From an uncultured Chloroflexota bacterium (GTDB taxonomy: Bacteria > Chloroflexota > Chloroflexia > Thermomicrobiales > UBA6265): a stretch of DNA of 64,000 nt. The notes beneath the pieces are model-generated. The model made no database searches, had not been told where the DNA came from, and saw nothing but the letters and a program-made list of their open reading frames with translations. Each line of letters opens with the position of its first letter. Positions within the stretch are counted from its first letter, which is position 1. The position numbers and the translations under genes are program-made. The DNA is taken from positions 124,001 through 188,000 of the forward strand of contig CALGSZ010000057.1 of the NCBI GenBank assembly GCA_937901745.1, written 5' to 3'. Positions 8,712 through 17,144 of the stretch are shown one piece after another.

Positions 8712-9052
8712 CGCGCCAGCACGCGAAAGTTCGACCTGAAACGAGCAGAGCGGCTCGGGCCAATGCCCGGGCCGCTCACGCGTTTGCGACGCAGAGTAAA
8801 GCGCAAAGACGCGGGAATCGACCTTTTCCTGCGTGTTTGCGCACATGCATTGTTACGAATTTGTTGCGTTCGCCAATCCCGATACACGCGATTGGAATTG
8901 CTTGCCTCCTAGGCTGCGGCCCAGGACACGGCGGTGAGGCCCGCGCGTCGCACACCGCACCCGAAGCAGGTACTCGCCAGCCGGTCCTTTCTGACCACGG
9001 CTGTAATCGCGGATCAGTCCGCGGATGGGATTTGCTGCAAGGAGGCATGCAA
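8712..9052 (+). promoter_or_regulatory. Intergenic and leader region upstream of nosZ
   Basis: This 341-base gap holds the terminator at 8748-8777, then AT-richer DNA around 8840-8900 where the nosZ promoter is expected. Two small dyads are visible: CCAATC (8873-8878) with GATTGG (8890-8895), an 11-base spacer, and CGCGGA/TCCGCG (9008-9013 and 9018-9023) with a TCAG loop just before the ribosome site AAGGAGG at 9039-9045. I see no good FNR/CRP box (TTGAT-N4-ATCAA). The first dyad could be an operator; this is inference only. Confidence 0.4.
8748..8777 (+). terminator. Hairpin terminator after the solute-binding protein gene
   Basis: A 13-bp stem (8748-8760 with 8765-8777, one G-T/C mismatch position) closes a CAAT tetraloop. 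It begins 36 bases after the stop codon. The downstream bases ACGCGTTTGCG are not a clean T-run, but the stem is strong and separates this gene from nosZ. Confidence 0.65.
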
Positions 9053-11059
9053 ATGGGAAGCGATGAGGTCACCAGCCGCAAGGTCAACCGGAGGGCCGTG
9101 CTGATCGGCTCCGCTGCCGGCGTAGCTGGTGCGGCGGTCGCGGCGCCGCTGATCGGGCGGCGGGACGCAGCGGCCGGCCCGATCGAGGACATCGCCGGTC
9201 AAATCGCTAACGAGCGCGGCCTGACGCCGGAGGACGTCCGGGCGGCGCTGAAAACGTATGTGCCAAGCGGTCGGTACGACGAGTACTACATCTTCGCTTC
9301 CGGTGGGCACTCCGGGCAGGTCCTCGTCCTCGGCGTGCCCTCGATGCGCTTGCTGAAGGTCATTGGTGTCTTTACGCCGGAGCCGTGGCAGGGCCATGGG
9401 TTCTCGGACGAGAGCAAGCGCGTCCTGGAAGGCGGCAACGTCAACGGCAAGCAGATCACCTGGGCGGATACCCACCACCCGGCGCTCTCGGAGACGAACG
9501 GCGAGTACGACGGCCAATTCCTCTTTATCACTGACAAGGCGAACGCGCGCCTGGCGGTGATCGACCTGCGCGACTTCGAGACAAAGCAGATCGTCAAGAA
9601 CCCGCACATCATCAGCAACCACGGCGGTGGCTTCGTCACTCCGAACACCGAGTACATCATCGACGGCTCGCAGTACGCCACGCCGGTTGGCTGGAGCTAT
9701 GCGCCGCTCTCCGAGTACAAGAACGTCTATCGCGGCGCGATGACCTTCTGGAAGTTCGATCGCGAGGCGGGCCGCGTAGTTCCCGATCAGTCTTTCTCGG
9801 TGGAGCTGCCGCCGTATTGGCAAGACCTCGCCGACTCCGGCAAGCTCGTCAGCGACGGCTGGATGTTCTCCAACTCCTTCAACACGGAGATGGCCACGGG
9901 CGGCATCCTGGAGGGGCAGCCACCAGTCGAGGCTGCCGCCTCAATGCGCGACATGGACTATCTCACGTTGATCAACTGGCGCAAGGCGGCCGAAGTCTTC
10001 GCGGCCGGCAAGGGCGAAGAGATCAACGGCATGGTGCGCATCCCGCTCTCTGTGGCGGTCGCCGAGGGGCTGATCTACCAAGTGCCCGAGCCGAAGAGCC
10101 CGCACGGCGTTGATGTGACCCCGGACGGGAAGTTCATCGTCGTCGCCGGCAAGCTCGATCCGCACGTCACGATCTACAACTTCGACAAGATCCAGCAGGC
10201 CATCGCCGCTGGCAACTTTGAGACCGACGAGTTCGGCGTACCGATCCTCCCCTTCGAGGCGTGCGTCGAGGCGCAAGTCGAGGTCGGACTCGGTCCGCTG
10301 CACACGCAGTTCGACGACAAGGGCTATGCCTACACGAGCCTCTTCCTGGATAGCGCGATCGCGCGCTGGAAGATCGGCAACGAGGGCGATCCCGGCAGCT
10401 GGCAGCTCGTCGACAAGATCCCGGTGCAGTACAACGTCGGCCACTTGAGCGTCGCCGAGGGCGACACTGTCGCGCCGAAGGGCAAGTACCTGATCGCGCT
10501 CAACAAGTGGGCGATCGACCGCTTCGCTCCGGTGGGACCGCTGCATCCCCAGAACTTCCAGCTGATCGACATCAGCGGCGACACGATGCAGCTCCTCTAC
10601 GACGGGCCGATCGGTCTGGGCGAGCCGCACTACGTCCAAGTGATCAGCGCCGACAAGGTCAAGCCGTGGGTGACCTATCCCGAAGTCGGCTGGGACCCGA
10701 TTTCCCAAGCGAAGAGCCCGCACGCGGTGGCTCCAGGCTCGGAGGGCATTGTCCGCGACGGCAAGAAGGTCACGATCAACATGACGTCGGTGCGCAGCCA
10801 CTTCACGCCCGACATCATCGAGGTCGAGCAGGGCGACGAGATCGTCTGGAACATCACCAGCATCGAGATGGCCCAGGACGCGACTCACGGCTTCGCGCTG
10901 GCGGGCTACAACATCAACGTCAGCATCGAGCCGGGCGAGGCGACGACTGTGTCCTTCGTTGCCGACACGCCGGGTGTCTACCCCTTCTATTGCGCTGAGT
11001 TCTGTTCCGCTCTCCACCTGGAGATGATGGGCTACTTCCTCGTCAAGCCCACGCAATAG
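9053..11059 (+). CDS. nosZ: Nitrous oxide reductase NosZ
   Basis: 668 aa. The ATG at 9053 is chosen because AAGGAGG lies seven bases upstream; an ATG at 9047 is too close, and the in-frame extension upstream looks noncoding. NosZ reduces N2O to N2 in the periplasmic or extracytoplasmic space using CuZ and CuA copper centres. Visible CuZ ligands include the HH pair in DTHHPALS (141-142) and His residues in SNHGGG, SPHGVD, GPLHTQ, VGHLSV and EPHYVQ contexts. The C-terminal cupredoxin domain carries the CuA set: His612 (ATHGFAL), then C647-x3-C651-x3-H655-x2-M658. The leader (RKVNRRAVLIG followed by a hydrophobic run) looks Tat-type. Downstream genes encode its maturation factors. It lies between hairpins, so its mRNA may end partly before nosB. 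Confidence 0.97.
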   Translation: MGSDEVTSRKVNRRAVLIGSAAGVAGAAVAAPLIGRRDAAAGPIEDIAGQIANERGLTPEDVRAALKTYVPSGRYDEYYIFASGGHSGQVLVLGVPSMRLLKVIGVFTPEPWQGHGFSDESKRVLEGGNVNGKQITWADTHHPALSETNGEYDGQFLFITDKANARLAVIDLRDFETKQIVKNPHIISNHGGGFVTPNTEYIIDGSQYATPVGWSYAPLSEYKNVYRGAMTFWKFDREAGRVVPDQSFSVELPPYWQDLADSGKLVSDGWMFSNSFNTEMATGGILEGQPPVEAAASMRDMDYLTLINWRKAAEVFAAGKGEEINGMVRIPLSVAVAEGLIYQVPEPKSPHGVDVTPDGKFIVVAGKLDPHVTIYNFDKIQQAIAAGNFETDEFGVPILPFEACVEAQVEVGLGPLHTQFDDKGYAYTSLFLDSAIARWKIGNEGDPGSWQLVDKIPVQYNVGHLSVAEGDTVAPKGKYLIALNKWAIDRFAPVGPLHPQNFQLIDISGDTMQLLYDGPIGLGEPHYVQVISADKVKPWVTYPEVGWDPISQAKSPHAVAPGSEGIVRDGKKVTINMTSVRSHFTPDIIEVEQGDEIVWNITSIEMAQDATHGFALAGYNINVSIEPGEATTVSFVADTPGVYPFYCAEFCSALHLEMMGYFLVKPTQ

Positions 11060-11086
11060 GCGAGGGGAGGGGTGGCGTTGCCACCA

Positions 11087-11119
11087 CGGCCGGGGTCCAC
11101 CGGGATCCCGGCCGCTCTT
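11087..11119 (+). terminator. Hairpin between nosZ and the nosB-like gene
   Basis: CGGCCGGG (11087-11094) pairs with CCCGGCCG (11107-11114), followed by CTCTTT. It starts 27 bases after the nosZ stop. It may act as a partial terminator so that nosZ is made in excess of the accessory genes, or protect the nosZ 3' end; which is not decidable from sequence. Confidence 0.5.
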
Positions 11120-11288
11120 TCATGAGGTCGCGCCTCGTTCGTCTCGCCCGCAATCTCTTGCAACGAAACTGTGACGGCCGCAAGCCCGATGGCACGACCC
11201 CTTTACGCCCCCCTGACTACCCTGCGACGCAAGGACGAGGACGATGAAGCGTCAATCCGTCCGTAACGATGAGGTTTAGGAGGTCGCC

Positions 11289-11951
11289 ATGGTTGCCACG
11301 CCTCAGCCGAGTGCCGCCGCGAGCAGCGCCGCTCCCGCTCGTCGCGCTTCCGCGATTTCCCTCGCGAGACTGCGCTGGCGCCATCTCGAGTTGCCGTTGC
11401 TCTCCCTGGCAGCCGCGCTGCTGATCGTCTCGATCGCGCTGCCGTATTGGCACCTGACACTCCACGCTCCCCAGTATCCGCAAGGCCTGACGATCGATGT
11501 CTACGTCTACAAGATGGAGCCGCTGCGGAACGTGCGTGAGGTGGACAATCTCAACCACTACATCGGCATGATCCCGCTCACCGACGCGGCGACGATCGAG
11601 CGCAAGATCTCGCGCTTCGCGATTCCGGTGCTTGCGGCTATGGCGATCGCCTCGTTCTGGCTGCGGGGCCGGTGGCGGACGCTGGCTCGCGTGCCGATGG
11701 TCATCTACCCGGTGGTCTTCGTCGCCGATCTCTTCGCCTGGCTGTATTACGCTGGCCACTCCCTCGATCCGCACGCTCCGCTGAGCAGCTCGATCAAGGA
11801 GTTCACTCCGCGCCTTTATGGCACGGGCATCATCGGGCAGTTCAGCACCAAGGCAAGCTTCGAGCCTGGCTTCTGGCTGGCCGTCGCTGCCGCCGTGATC
11901 GTCCTCGTGGTGATGCTGCTCGGGCGGAGAAGCAGAGATGCGGCGCGCTAG
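11289..11951 (+). CDS. NosB-like membrane protein of clade II nos clusters
   Basis: 220 aa with AGGAGGT six bases before the ATG. After a polar N-terminus there are about five hydrophobic segments, including LPLLSLAAALLIVSIALPYW, FAIPVLAAMAIASFWL, VPMVIYPVVFVADLFAWLYY, and GFWLAVAAAVIVLVVMLLG. The charged and aromatic loop KEFTPRLYGTGIIGQFSTKASF is the part I associate with the transmembrane protein found between nosZ and nosD in atypical (clade II) nos clusters. Its role is unproven; a part in electron delivery or NosZ maturation is inferred from position. It overlaps nosD by 14 bases, so the two are translationally coupled. Confidence 0.72.
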   Translation: MVATPQPSAAASSAAPARRASAISLARLRWRHLELPLLSLAAALLIVSIALPYWHLTLHAPQYPQGLTIDVYVYKMEPLRNVREVDNLNHYIGMIPLTDAATIERKISRFAIPVLAAMAIASFWLRGRWRTLARVPMVIYPVVFVADLFAWLYYAGHSLDPHAPLSSSIKEFTPRLYGTGIIGQFSTKASFEPGFWLAVAAAVIVLVVMLLGRRSRDAAR

Positions 11952-13410
11952 CGCGTTCGGCCGGTTCGGGAGAGCGATCGCCATCGCTGTTGCCGCCCTG
12001 GTGACGGTTGGAGGAGCGCCGCTCTCGCTCGCCGCAGCCGAGACGGAGACGATGACGGTCTGCCCGACCTGCGAAATCTCGTCTCTCGCCGAGGCGATCG
12101 CCTCCGCGCCGGCCGGCGCTCGGGTCGAAGTGCACGGTGGCGTCTATCCCGGCGGTCTGGTGATCGAGAAGCCGGTGACGCTTGTCGGCATTGATGGGCC
12201 GGTGATCGACGGCGGCGGGAGCGGAACGCTCCTGCAGGTGCGCGGCGCTGAAGTGGCAATCGAAGGGTTCACGTTCCGCGCGACCGGCAGCAACCACGAC
12301 CGGGAGGACGCGGCGATCGTCTTCGATGGCGGCCGGGCAGTGATCACCGGCAACCGCATCGAGGATGCGCTCTTCGGCATTTATCTCAAGCAAGCGCACG
12401 GCAGCATCGTCCGCGACAACGTGATCCTCGCCAAGCAGGTCGACGTCGCGATGCGCGGCGACGGGATCAAGGTTTGGTACAGCAACGACACGCTGATCGA
12501 GAACAACGTCGCCCAAGACGGCCGTGACGTCATCCTCTGGTACGCGAACGGCGGGACGGTCCGGGGCAACGATTTCGACCGGAACCGCTATGGCCTCCAC
12601 CTGATGTTCAGCAACGGCATCCGCATCGAGGGGAACTCGCTGGACGAGAACTCGATCGGTCTCTACGTCATGTACGGGCGCGACATCACGATCGTCGGCA
12701 ATTCCCTTTCGAACAATCACGGTCCGAGCGGTGGCGGTCTCGGCTTCAAGGACGTCGACAACGCGGTCGTGGAGGGGAATCGCTTTGTCGCCAATCAAAT
12801 CGGCGCGCAGGTCGACACATCGCCGGTTCAGCCCGGTGTCGAGAATCTTTGGCGCGGCAACGTCTTCGCGTTCAACGATATCGGGATCGGCCTGACTCCC
12901 TCAGTTCGACATAACATCTTCACTGAGAATTCCTTCATCGACAACACCGAGCATGTCTCGGTCCTTGGCCGCGGGCAGTTACGAGACCTGACCTGGGCTG
13001 TAGACGGCCGGGGCAATTACTGGAGCGACTACGCCGGCTACGACGCCGACGGCGATGGCGTGGGCGACCGGCCATACCGATCGCAGCGACTCTTCGAGTC
13101 GTTGATGGACGAGCGGCCCGTGCTGCGCCTCTTCCAATTCAGCCCGGCCGCGCTGGCGCTGGACTTCGCCGCGAAAGCGTTCCCGGAAGTTCGCCCGGAG
13201 ACGAAGTTCGAGGATCCGGCGCCGTTGATGCAGGCGCCGCGGTCACCGTACCTGCCGCCGGTCGCCGCCGCTCCAACTGGCTCTCGGCTGGCGCTCGGCG
13301 TTGCCAGCTCGTTGGCGCTCATCGCGAGCCTGGCGGTCGTTCTGCGGCTGCGGCCTGTGTTCTCGACGGCGAAGCGTGGCTCGCGGCCGGCTTACGCGCT
13401 GGGAGGGTAG
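11938..13410 (+). CDS. nosD: NosD, extracytoplasmic copper-site assembly protein
   Basis: 490 aa. A signal peptide (RAIAIAVAALVTVGGAPLSLAAA) leads into a right-handed parallel beta-helix with repeated short strands of the type GNxxxxNxxG and IxGNxI (for example ITGNRIEDALFGIYLKQAHG, IEGNSLDENSIGLYVMYGRD), the CASH/NosD carbohydrate-binding-like fold. The tail has a hydrophobic anchor (LGVASSLALIASLAVVLRL). NosD works with NosF and NosY to deliver sulphur or copper for CuZ formation. Its first codon overlaps the preceding gene and nosF begins three bases after its stop, marking an operon. Confidence 0.93.
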   Translation: MRRASAFGRFGRAIAIAVAALVTVGGAPLSLAAAETETMTVCPTCEISSLAEAIASAPAGARVEVHGGVYPGGLVIEKPVTLVGIDGPVIDGGGSGTLLQVRGAEVAIEGFTFRATGSNHDREDAAIVFDGGRAVITGNRIEDALFGIYLKQAHGSIVRDNVILAKQVDVAMRGDGIKVWYSNDTLIENNVAQDGRDVILWYANGGTVRGNDFDRNRYGLHLMFSNGIRIEGNSLDENSIGLYVMYGRDITIVGNSLSNNHGPSGGGLGFKDVDNAVVEGNRFVANQIGAQVDTSPVQPGVENLWRGNVFAFNDIGIGLTPSVRHNIFTENSFIDNTEHVSVLGRGQLRDLTWAVDGRGNYWSDYAGYDADGDGVGDRPYRSQRLFESLMDERPVLRLFQFSPAALALDFAAKAFPEVRPETKFEDPAPLMQAPRSPYLPPVAAAPTGSRLALGVASSLALIASLAVVLRLRPVFSTAKRGSRPAYALGG

Positions 13411-13413
13411 ACG

Positions 13414-14304
13414 ATGGAGCCACGGCGAGAAGATACGGAGACGAACGGGAGTGCGCTCCTGGCGCGCGACGTGACGAAACGGTACGGCTCGGTCGCCGCG
13501 CTCTCCGGCGTCAGCTTCGACATCGGGCCCGGCGAGGCGGTCGCGCTCTGGGGACCGAACGGGGCCGGCAAGACGACGATCCTGCGCTGCATCCTCGGCC
13601 TGGCGCGCTATACCGGCGAGATACGCGTCGAGGGGCACGATCCACGACGGGACGGCCGGGCAGTGCGCCGCGCTATCGGCTACGTGCCGCAGAGCTTGCC
13701 GGTCTCCCCGATGACCGTTGGCGAGATGGTCTCCTTCGTTGCCGCGCTGAAGCGGACGGAGCGGGACGCCGCGATGGAGCGGCTCGCTTCCCTCGGCATT
13801 GCCGACCAGCGGGACAAAGCAATTTCAGCGCTCTCCGGCGGCATGAAGCAGCGCCTGGCGCTGGCGCTCGCGCTCATCGGCTCGCCACGCATCCTCCTGC
13901 TAGACGAGCCGACCGCGAACCTCGATGCCCGAGGCCGCGCAGAATTGCTCGATCTGCTGAGCGGGCTCAACCGCGAAGGCTTGACGATCCTCTTCTCCTC
14001 CCACCGCCCGGACGACGTGCTCGCGCTGGCGCAGCGGATCTTGATGATCGAGCGCGGCAAGGTGCAACGCGACGCGACGCCGGCGCAGTTCCGGGAAGCG
14101 CTCGGCGCGGCCAACCTGGTCGTGGCGCTCAAGAACGGGCATCTCCGCGAGGCGGTCGAGACGCTGGTTGGCCTTGGTTACGAGGCGACGGGAAGCGGTC
14201 ACGTCTTGACCGTGCAAATCCCCGTCCGGGAGAAGGCGCGAGTCATCAGCCACCTGGCACGGCAAGGCATCGAGATTGACGACTTCGAAATGGAGCGGCT
14301 GTGA
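13414..14304 (+). CDS. nosF: NosF, ABC transporter ATPase for NosZ maturation
   Basis: 296 aa with GGGAGGG just before the ATG. All ABC motifs are present: Walker A GPNGAGKTT (about 49-57), Q-loop YVPQSLPV, signature LSGGMKQR, Walker B ILLLDEPTANLD, and the switch His in SSHRP. The C-terminal 80 residues form an extra domain seen in NosF-like and gliding/Na+-export-type ATPases. It energises the NosDFY complex. The stop TGA shares bases with the nosY start (TGATG). Confidence 0.93.
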   Translation: MEPRREDTETNGSALLARDVTKRYGSVAALSGVSFDIGPGEAVALWGPNGAGKTTILRCILGLARYTGEIRVEGHDPRRDGRAVRRAIGYVPQSLPVSPMTVGEMVSFVAALKRTERDAAMERLASLGIADQRDKAISALSGGMKQRLALALALIGSPRILLLDEPTANLDARGRAELLDLLSGLNREGLTILFSSHRPDDVLALAQRILMIERGKVQRDATPAQFREALGAANLVVALKNGHLREAVETLVGLGYEATGSGHVLTVQIPVREKARVISHLARQGIEIDDFEMERL

Positions 14305-15134
14305 TGGACGGGACGATTGTCGCCGCGATTGCGGCCAGAGAGGCGCGGGCCGCCGTGCGCAGCAAGTGGTTCGTGCTCTATGCCGTGCTCTTCGCGGTCC
14401 TCAGCGTGGGGTTCTCGATCGTCGCGATGGGTGGATCGCCGCTGACCGGCGAGCCGGGCTTCGGTCGGACGTCGGCGGGGCTGCTCAACCTGATGCTGCT
14501 GATGGTCCCGCTGATCGGATTGACCGTCGGCGCGCAATCGCTCGTCGGTGAGCGCCAGGACCAGAGCCTGGAGTATCTGCTCGCGCAACCCGTCTCCGCG
14601 GCGGAAGTCTTTCTCGGCAAGTATCTTGGCGCGGCGTTGTCCTTGGTCGTGACGCTTCTGCTCGGGTTCGGCTGCGCCGGAACTGTCTTGGCGATCCGGG
14701 GTGGCTCGGCTGGCGTCGGCGACTTCGCCTTGCTGGTGGCGTTGACGCTTCTGCTCGGCCTCGGCGCGCTCAGCCTCGGATACCTCATCTCGAGCTTCAC
14801 AGCGCAGATGTCGGCCGCGCTCGGCATTGCCATCACGCTCTGGCTCGCGTTCGTGATCGTCGGCGATCTCGGTCTCATGGGAAGCGCGATGGTCATGGAC
14901 CTCAGTCCGGAGACGCTGCTGACGCTGACGCTCCTCAATCCGCTCGATGTCTACAAGCTGCTCAGCGTCGACCAGCTCCAGGCCTCGCTCGACGTGCTCG
15001 GACCGGCTGGCGCCTACGCGATGGAGCGATTCGGCCGCGCGCTCGTCCCGACGCTCCTCGGGGTGCTGGCGCTCTGGGTGCTGGCGCCGCTGCCGGTCGG
15101 TTACCGGCTCTTCACACGGACGGACGTGCGATGA
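14304..15134 (+). CDS. nosY: NosY, ABC transporter permease for NosZ maturation
   Basis: 276 aa from the ATG at 14304, overlapping the nosF stop by one base; a GTG at 14301 would add one residue. It has about six hydrophobic segments (WFVLYAVLFAVLSVGFSIVA, LLNLMLLMVPLIGLTVGA, LGAALSLVVTLLLGFGCAG, FALLVALTLLLGLGALSLG, ALGIAITLWLAFVIVGDLG, LVPTLLGVLALWVLAPLPV) and the cytoplasmic QSLVGERQDQSLEYLLAQPV segment typical of ABC-2/NosY permeases. It forms the membrane part of NosDFY. It overlaps nosL by ATGA. Confidence 0.92.
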   Translation: MDGTIVAAIAAREARAAVRSKWFVLYAVLFAVLSVGFSIVAMGGSPLTGEPGFGRTSAGLLNLMLLMVPLIGLTVGAQSLVGERQDQSLEYLLAQPVSAAEVFLGKYLGAALSLVVTLLLGFGCAGTVLAIRGGSAGVGDFALLVALTLLLGLGALSLGYLISSFTAQMSAALGIAITLWLAFVIVGDLGLMGSAMVMDLSPETLLTLTLLNPLDVYKLLSVDQLQASLDVLGPAGAYAMERFGRALVPTLLGVLALWVLAPLPVGYRLFTRTDVR

Positions 15135-15589
15135 TCACGCGGCGCATGCTGATAATCGGCATGACTTCACTACTCTTGACTGGCTGCCGCAAGCGAGCCA
15201 GCGCGAACGATCCGCCGAAAATCTCCTACGGCAAAGATGTTTGCGCTCGGTGCCGCATGATCATTTCAGAAGAGCGGCACGCCGGCGGGCTCGTCGACAA
15301 GGACGGGGAAGCCTCGCTCTTCGACGATACCGGCGAGCTGATCGCCCAGGTACAGGAAGAGGGGCTCGGCGAACGCCGCGTCTGGGTGCACGATTACGAG
15401 AGCCGGGAATGGATCGACGGAACCACCGCATTCTACGTTGTGGACGACTTCATGACGCCGATGGGAACGGGCGTGGTCGCGGTGGCAGAGCGCGATGCCG
15501 CCGATCGCTTGGCGAACGAGCAGGGAGGACGCGTTATGACTTGGCAGGAGATGCTGGAGCATTGGAGAATAGCGCGGACGATGGGCTGA
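15131..15589 (+). CDS. nosL: NosL, copper-binding lipoprotein chaperone
   Basis: 152 aa, start overlapping the nosY stop. The leader MITRRMLIIGMTSLLLTGC ends in a lipobox with Cys19 as the lipidated residue. The copper-site motif CARCRM follows at about residue 38 (the family has CxxCxM), then the conserved HAGGLVDKDGEASLFDD region and a late FYVVDDFMTPMGTG. NosL binds Cu(I) and delivers it to NosZ or NosD. It is encoded in the same transcript as nosDFY. Confidence 0.92.
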   Translation: MITRRMLIIGMTSLLLTGCRKRASANDPPKISYGKDVCARCRMIISEERHAGGLVDKDGEASLFDDTGELIAQVQEEGLGERRVWVHDYESREWIDGTTAFYVVDDFMTPMGTGVVAVAERDAADRLANEQGGRVMTWQEMLEHWRIARTMG

Positions 15590-15624
15590 TTGATCCTCTG
15601 CAACCTGTGGGGAGGGGACGCTCG

Positions 15625-16212
15625 GTGATCAGGAGGGGAATGCTCCTCATTACGATTGTGGCGGTCGCCATACTCGGCGCGTGTGGCGAACCAGACGACG
15701 AGGTCGAGCCGACAGTAACGCGGATACCGGTCGAGGGCGCGCCGGGAGCATCGCCGACCGCCGAGGGAGCGCCACCCGCTCCGTCACCGGAAGTGCCGGC
15801 AGATGGGTCGCCGGTCGCATCTCCCGCAACATCTCCTGTGGCATCTCCAGTCGCGTCTCCTGGCGCCTCGCCTGAAGCACCTGCCGAGACGCCGGCCGCG
15901 CCCGATGAAGGCGACGGTGGCGTCGTCGGTGATGTTGAGCGAGGCCGGCAGCTCGCGGCGCAGTGCCTTGGCTGCCACTCCACGGACGGCTCGCAGCTGG
16001 TCGGTCCGACCTGGCTGGGGCTGTATGGCAGCGAGCGCGAGCTGGAGAGCGGCGAGACGGTCATCGCGGACGAGGCGTACATCCGCCAGTCGATCGTCGA
16101 TCCCACGTCGCAGATCGTGAAGGGGTATCCGCCGGCGATGCCGCCGTTCGCGACCCTGACCGATCAGCAGATCGCGGATCTCATCGAGTACATCAAGTCC
16201 CTGAGCCAGTAA
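15625..16212 (+). CDS. Class I c-type cytochrome lipoprotein of the nos cluster
   Basis: 195 aa from a GTG at 15625 with GGGGAGGGG six bases upstream; an ATG at 15640 has the ribosome motif too near. The start MIRRGMLLITIVAVAILGAC is a lipoprotein signal, lipidated at Cys20. Then comes a long Ala/Ser/Pro linker (about residues 40-95) and a single-haem cytochrome c domain with CLGCH as haem attachment site and MPPFATLTDQQIADLIEYIKSL as the sixth-ligand region. Clade II clusters often carry such cytochromes; it probably donates electrons to NosZ at the membrane surface. It is separated from nosL by 35 bases. Confidence 0.9.
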   Translation: MIRRGMLLITIVAVAILGACGEPDDEVEPTVTRIPVEGAPGASPTAEGAPPAPSPEVPADGSPVASPATSPVASPVASPGASPEAPAETPAAPDEGDGGVVGDVERGRQLAAQCLGCHSTDGSQLVGPTWLGLYGSERELESGETVIADEAYIRQSIVDPTSQIVKGYPPAMPPFATLTDQQIADLIEYIKSLSQ

Positions 16213-16305
16213 CAAGCAGGTGTCGCTGCCTCGCGTGCGGGAAACGAAGAGCCCCGTACGCGAGGCTTGGCTTAGGTAGTCAGCAACAGAAATCAAGTCC
16301 ATGGC

Positions 16306-16345
16306 GACGGCCACCGACATTGGGTGGCCGTCCTTCGTTGTCGCA
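16306..16345 (+). terminator. Terminator of the nos operon
   Basis: A perfect 10-bp stem, GACGGCCACC (16306-16315) and GGTGGCCGTC (16323-16332), with a 7-base loop, then CTTCGTTGTC. It lies 93 bases after the cytochrome gene and ends the cluster. The remaining 16346-16481 shows nothing recognisable. Confidence 0.65.
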
Positions 16346-16481
16346 GGAGGCTCGGTCCCGTACCCGACCCAACCTCAGGGATGAGCCACTCAGCATCAGA
16401 AAACTGGCGCTGCGCCCTACTCCATGTTGATCGAGACTCGTTACCGCTCTCGTAAACCCCAAACGATGCCGGAAGGTCAGC

Positions 16482-17144
16482 TCAATTGCGCTGCAGTGTG
16501 ATGACCGCGCTCGTGCGATTGAACATCCACAGCCCGAGTGGCAGCAGGAGGACTGTCACGCTCGCCAGCCATGCTGCCACTAGCCAGACGGCGCCAAGCC
16601 AAAGCCCGATGAAGAGGAAGTACGGCGCACGAATCCACCAAGGCCGTTGCTCCACGCCAGTGCGTCCAATGACGATTGCTTGGCCTTGGGAGATCACGTC
16701 CAGATTCTCTGTGCGTTGGAGCAGCGTCAGTGCCCAGGGGACGCGGTTGAGGAGCCAAAATGTGAGCGGAAGACCGATCACGGTGATGGCGAAGGCGTAG
16801 GCGAAGCCGATCATCCAAGCAGTAAGCCACCAGCCAATTGACAAGTACCAGACGGCGCGGACGATAAACGGATATTGCTTGGTGCCCGTGTCTCGGATGA
16901 TGACCGGAGTCGTGGATACGTTCACGTTGATGGACGCTGGTGTTGGCCCCGTCACCGCTCCGGAGAATTGCGGAAAGCCGAATTGATGCTGCGGTTGCTG
17001 CGAATACTCGAATGGCCGAGTCTCGTTCTCCGGATGTGACGCTATGGCCGCGTTGGGTGAGCCGCACGAGGGGCAGAACCGGTCGCCGGGCGTGAGTGTG
17101 AAGCCGCAAATGCGGCATGTTAGGGCTGTCGTCAGGCTGGACAT
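16482..17144 (-). CDS. Zinc-ribbon membrane protein with YccF-like domain
   Basis: 220 aa from the ATG at 17144; a GTG three codons upstream is an alternative. The N-terminus holds a zinc ribbon, CRICGFTLTPGDRFCPSCG (two CxxC pairs), followed by a Pro/Gln-rich linker. The C-terminal 130 residues contain two similar halves, each with a pair of membrane helices (VRAVWYLSIGWWLTAWMIGFAYAFAITVIGLPL, and again ending in VTVLLLPLGLWMFNR), which resemble the YccF inner-membrane domain. Function unknown; the ribbon suggests binding to a nucleic acid or protein partner on the cytoplasmic side. Confidence 0.75.
   Translation of the reverse strand: MSSLTTALTCRICGFTLTPGDRFCPSCGSPNAAIASHPENETRPFEYSQQPQHQFGFPQFSGAVTGPTPASINVNVSTTPVIIRDTGTKQYPFIVRAVWYLSIGWWLTAWMIGFAYAFAITVIGLPLTFWLLNRVPWALTLLQRTENLDVISQGQAIVIGRTGVEQRPWWIRAPYFLFIGLWLGAVWLVAAWLASVTVLLLPLGLWMFNRTSAVITLQRN

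Noticed and set aside
9941..11056. 371-aa minus-strand frame opposite nosZ
   Set aside because: Antisense shadow; NosZ copper motifs on the plus strand are decisive.
15700..15900. CATCTCC-like direct repeats as a candidate repeat array
   Set aside because: They encode the Ala/Ser/Pro linker of the cytochrome lipoprotein and are too short and irregular for a CRISPR or satellite.
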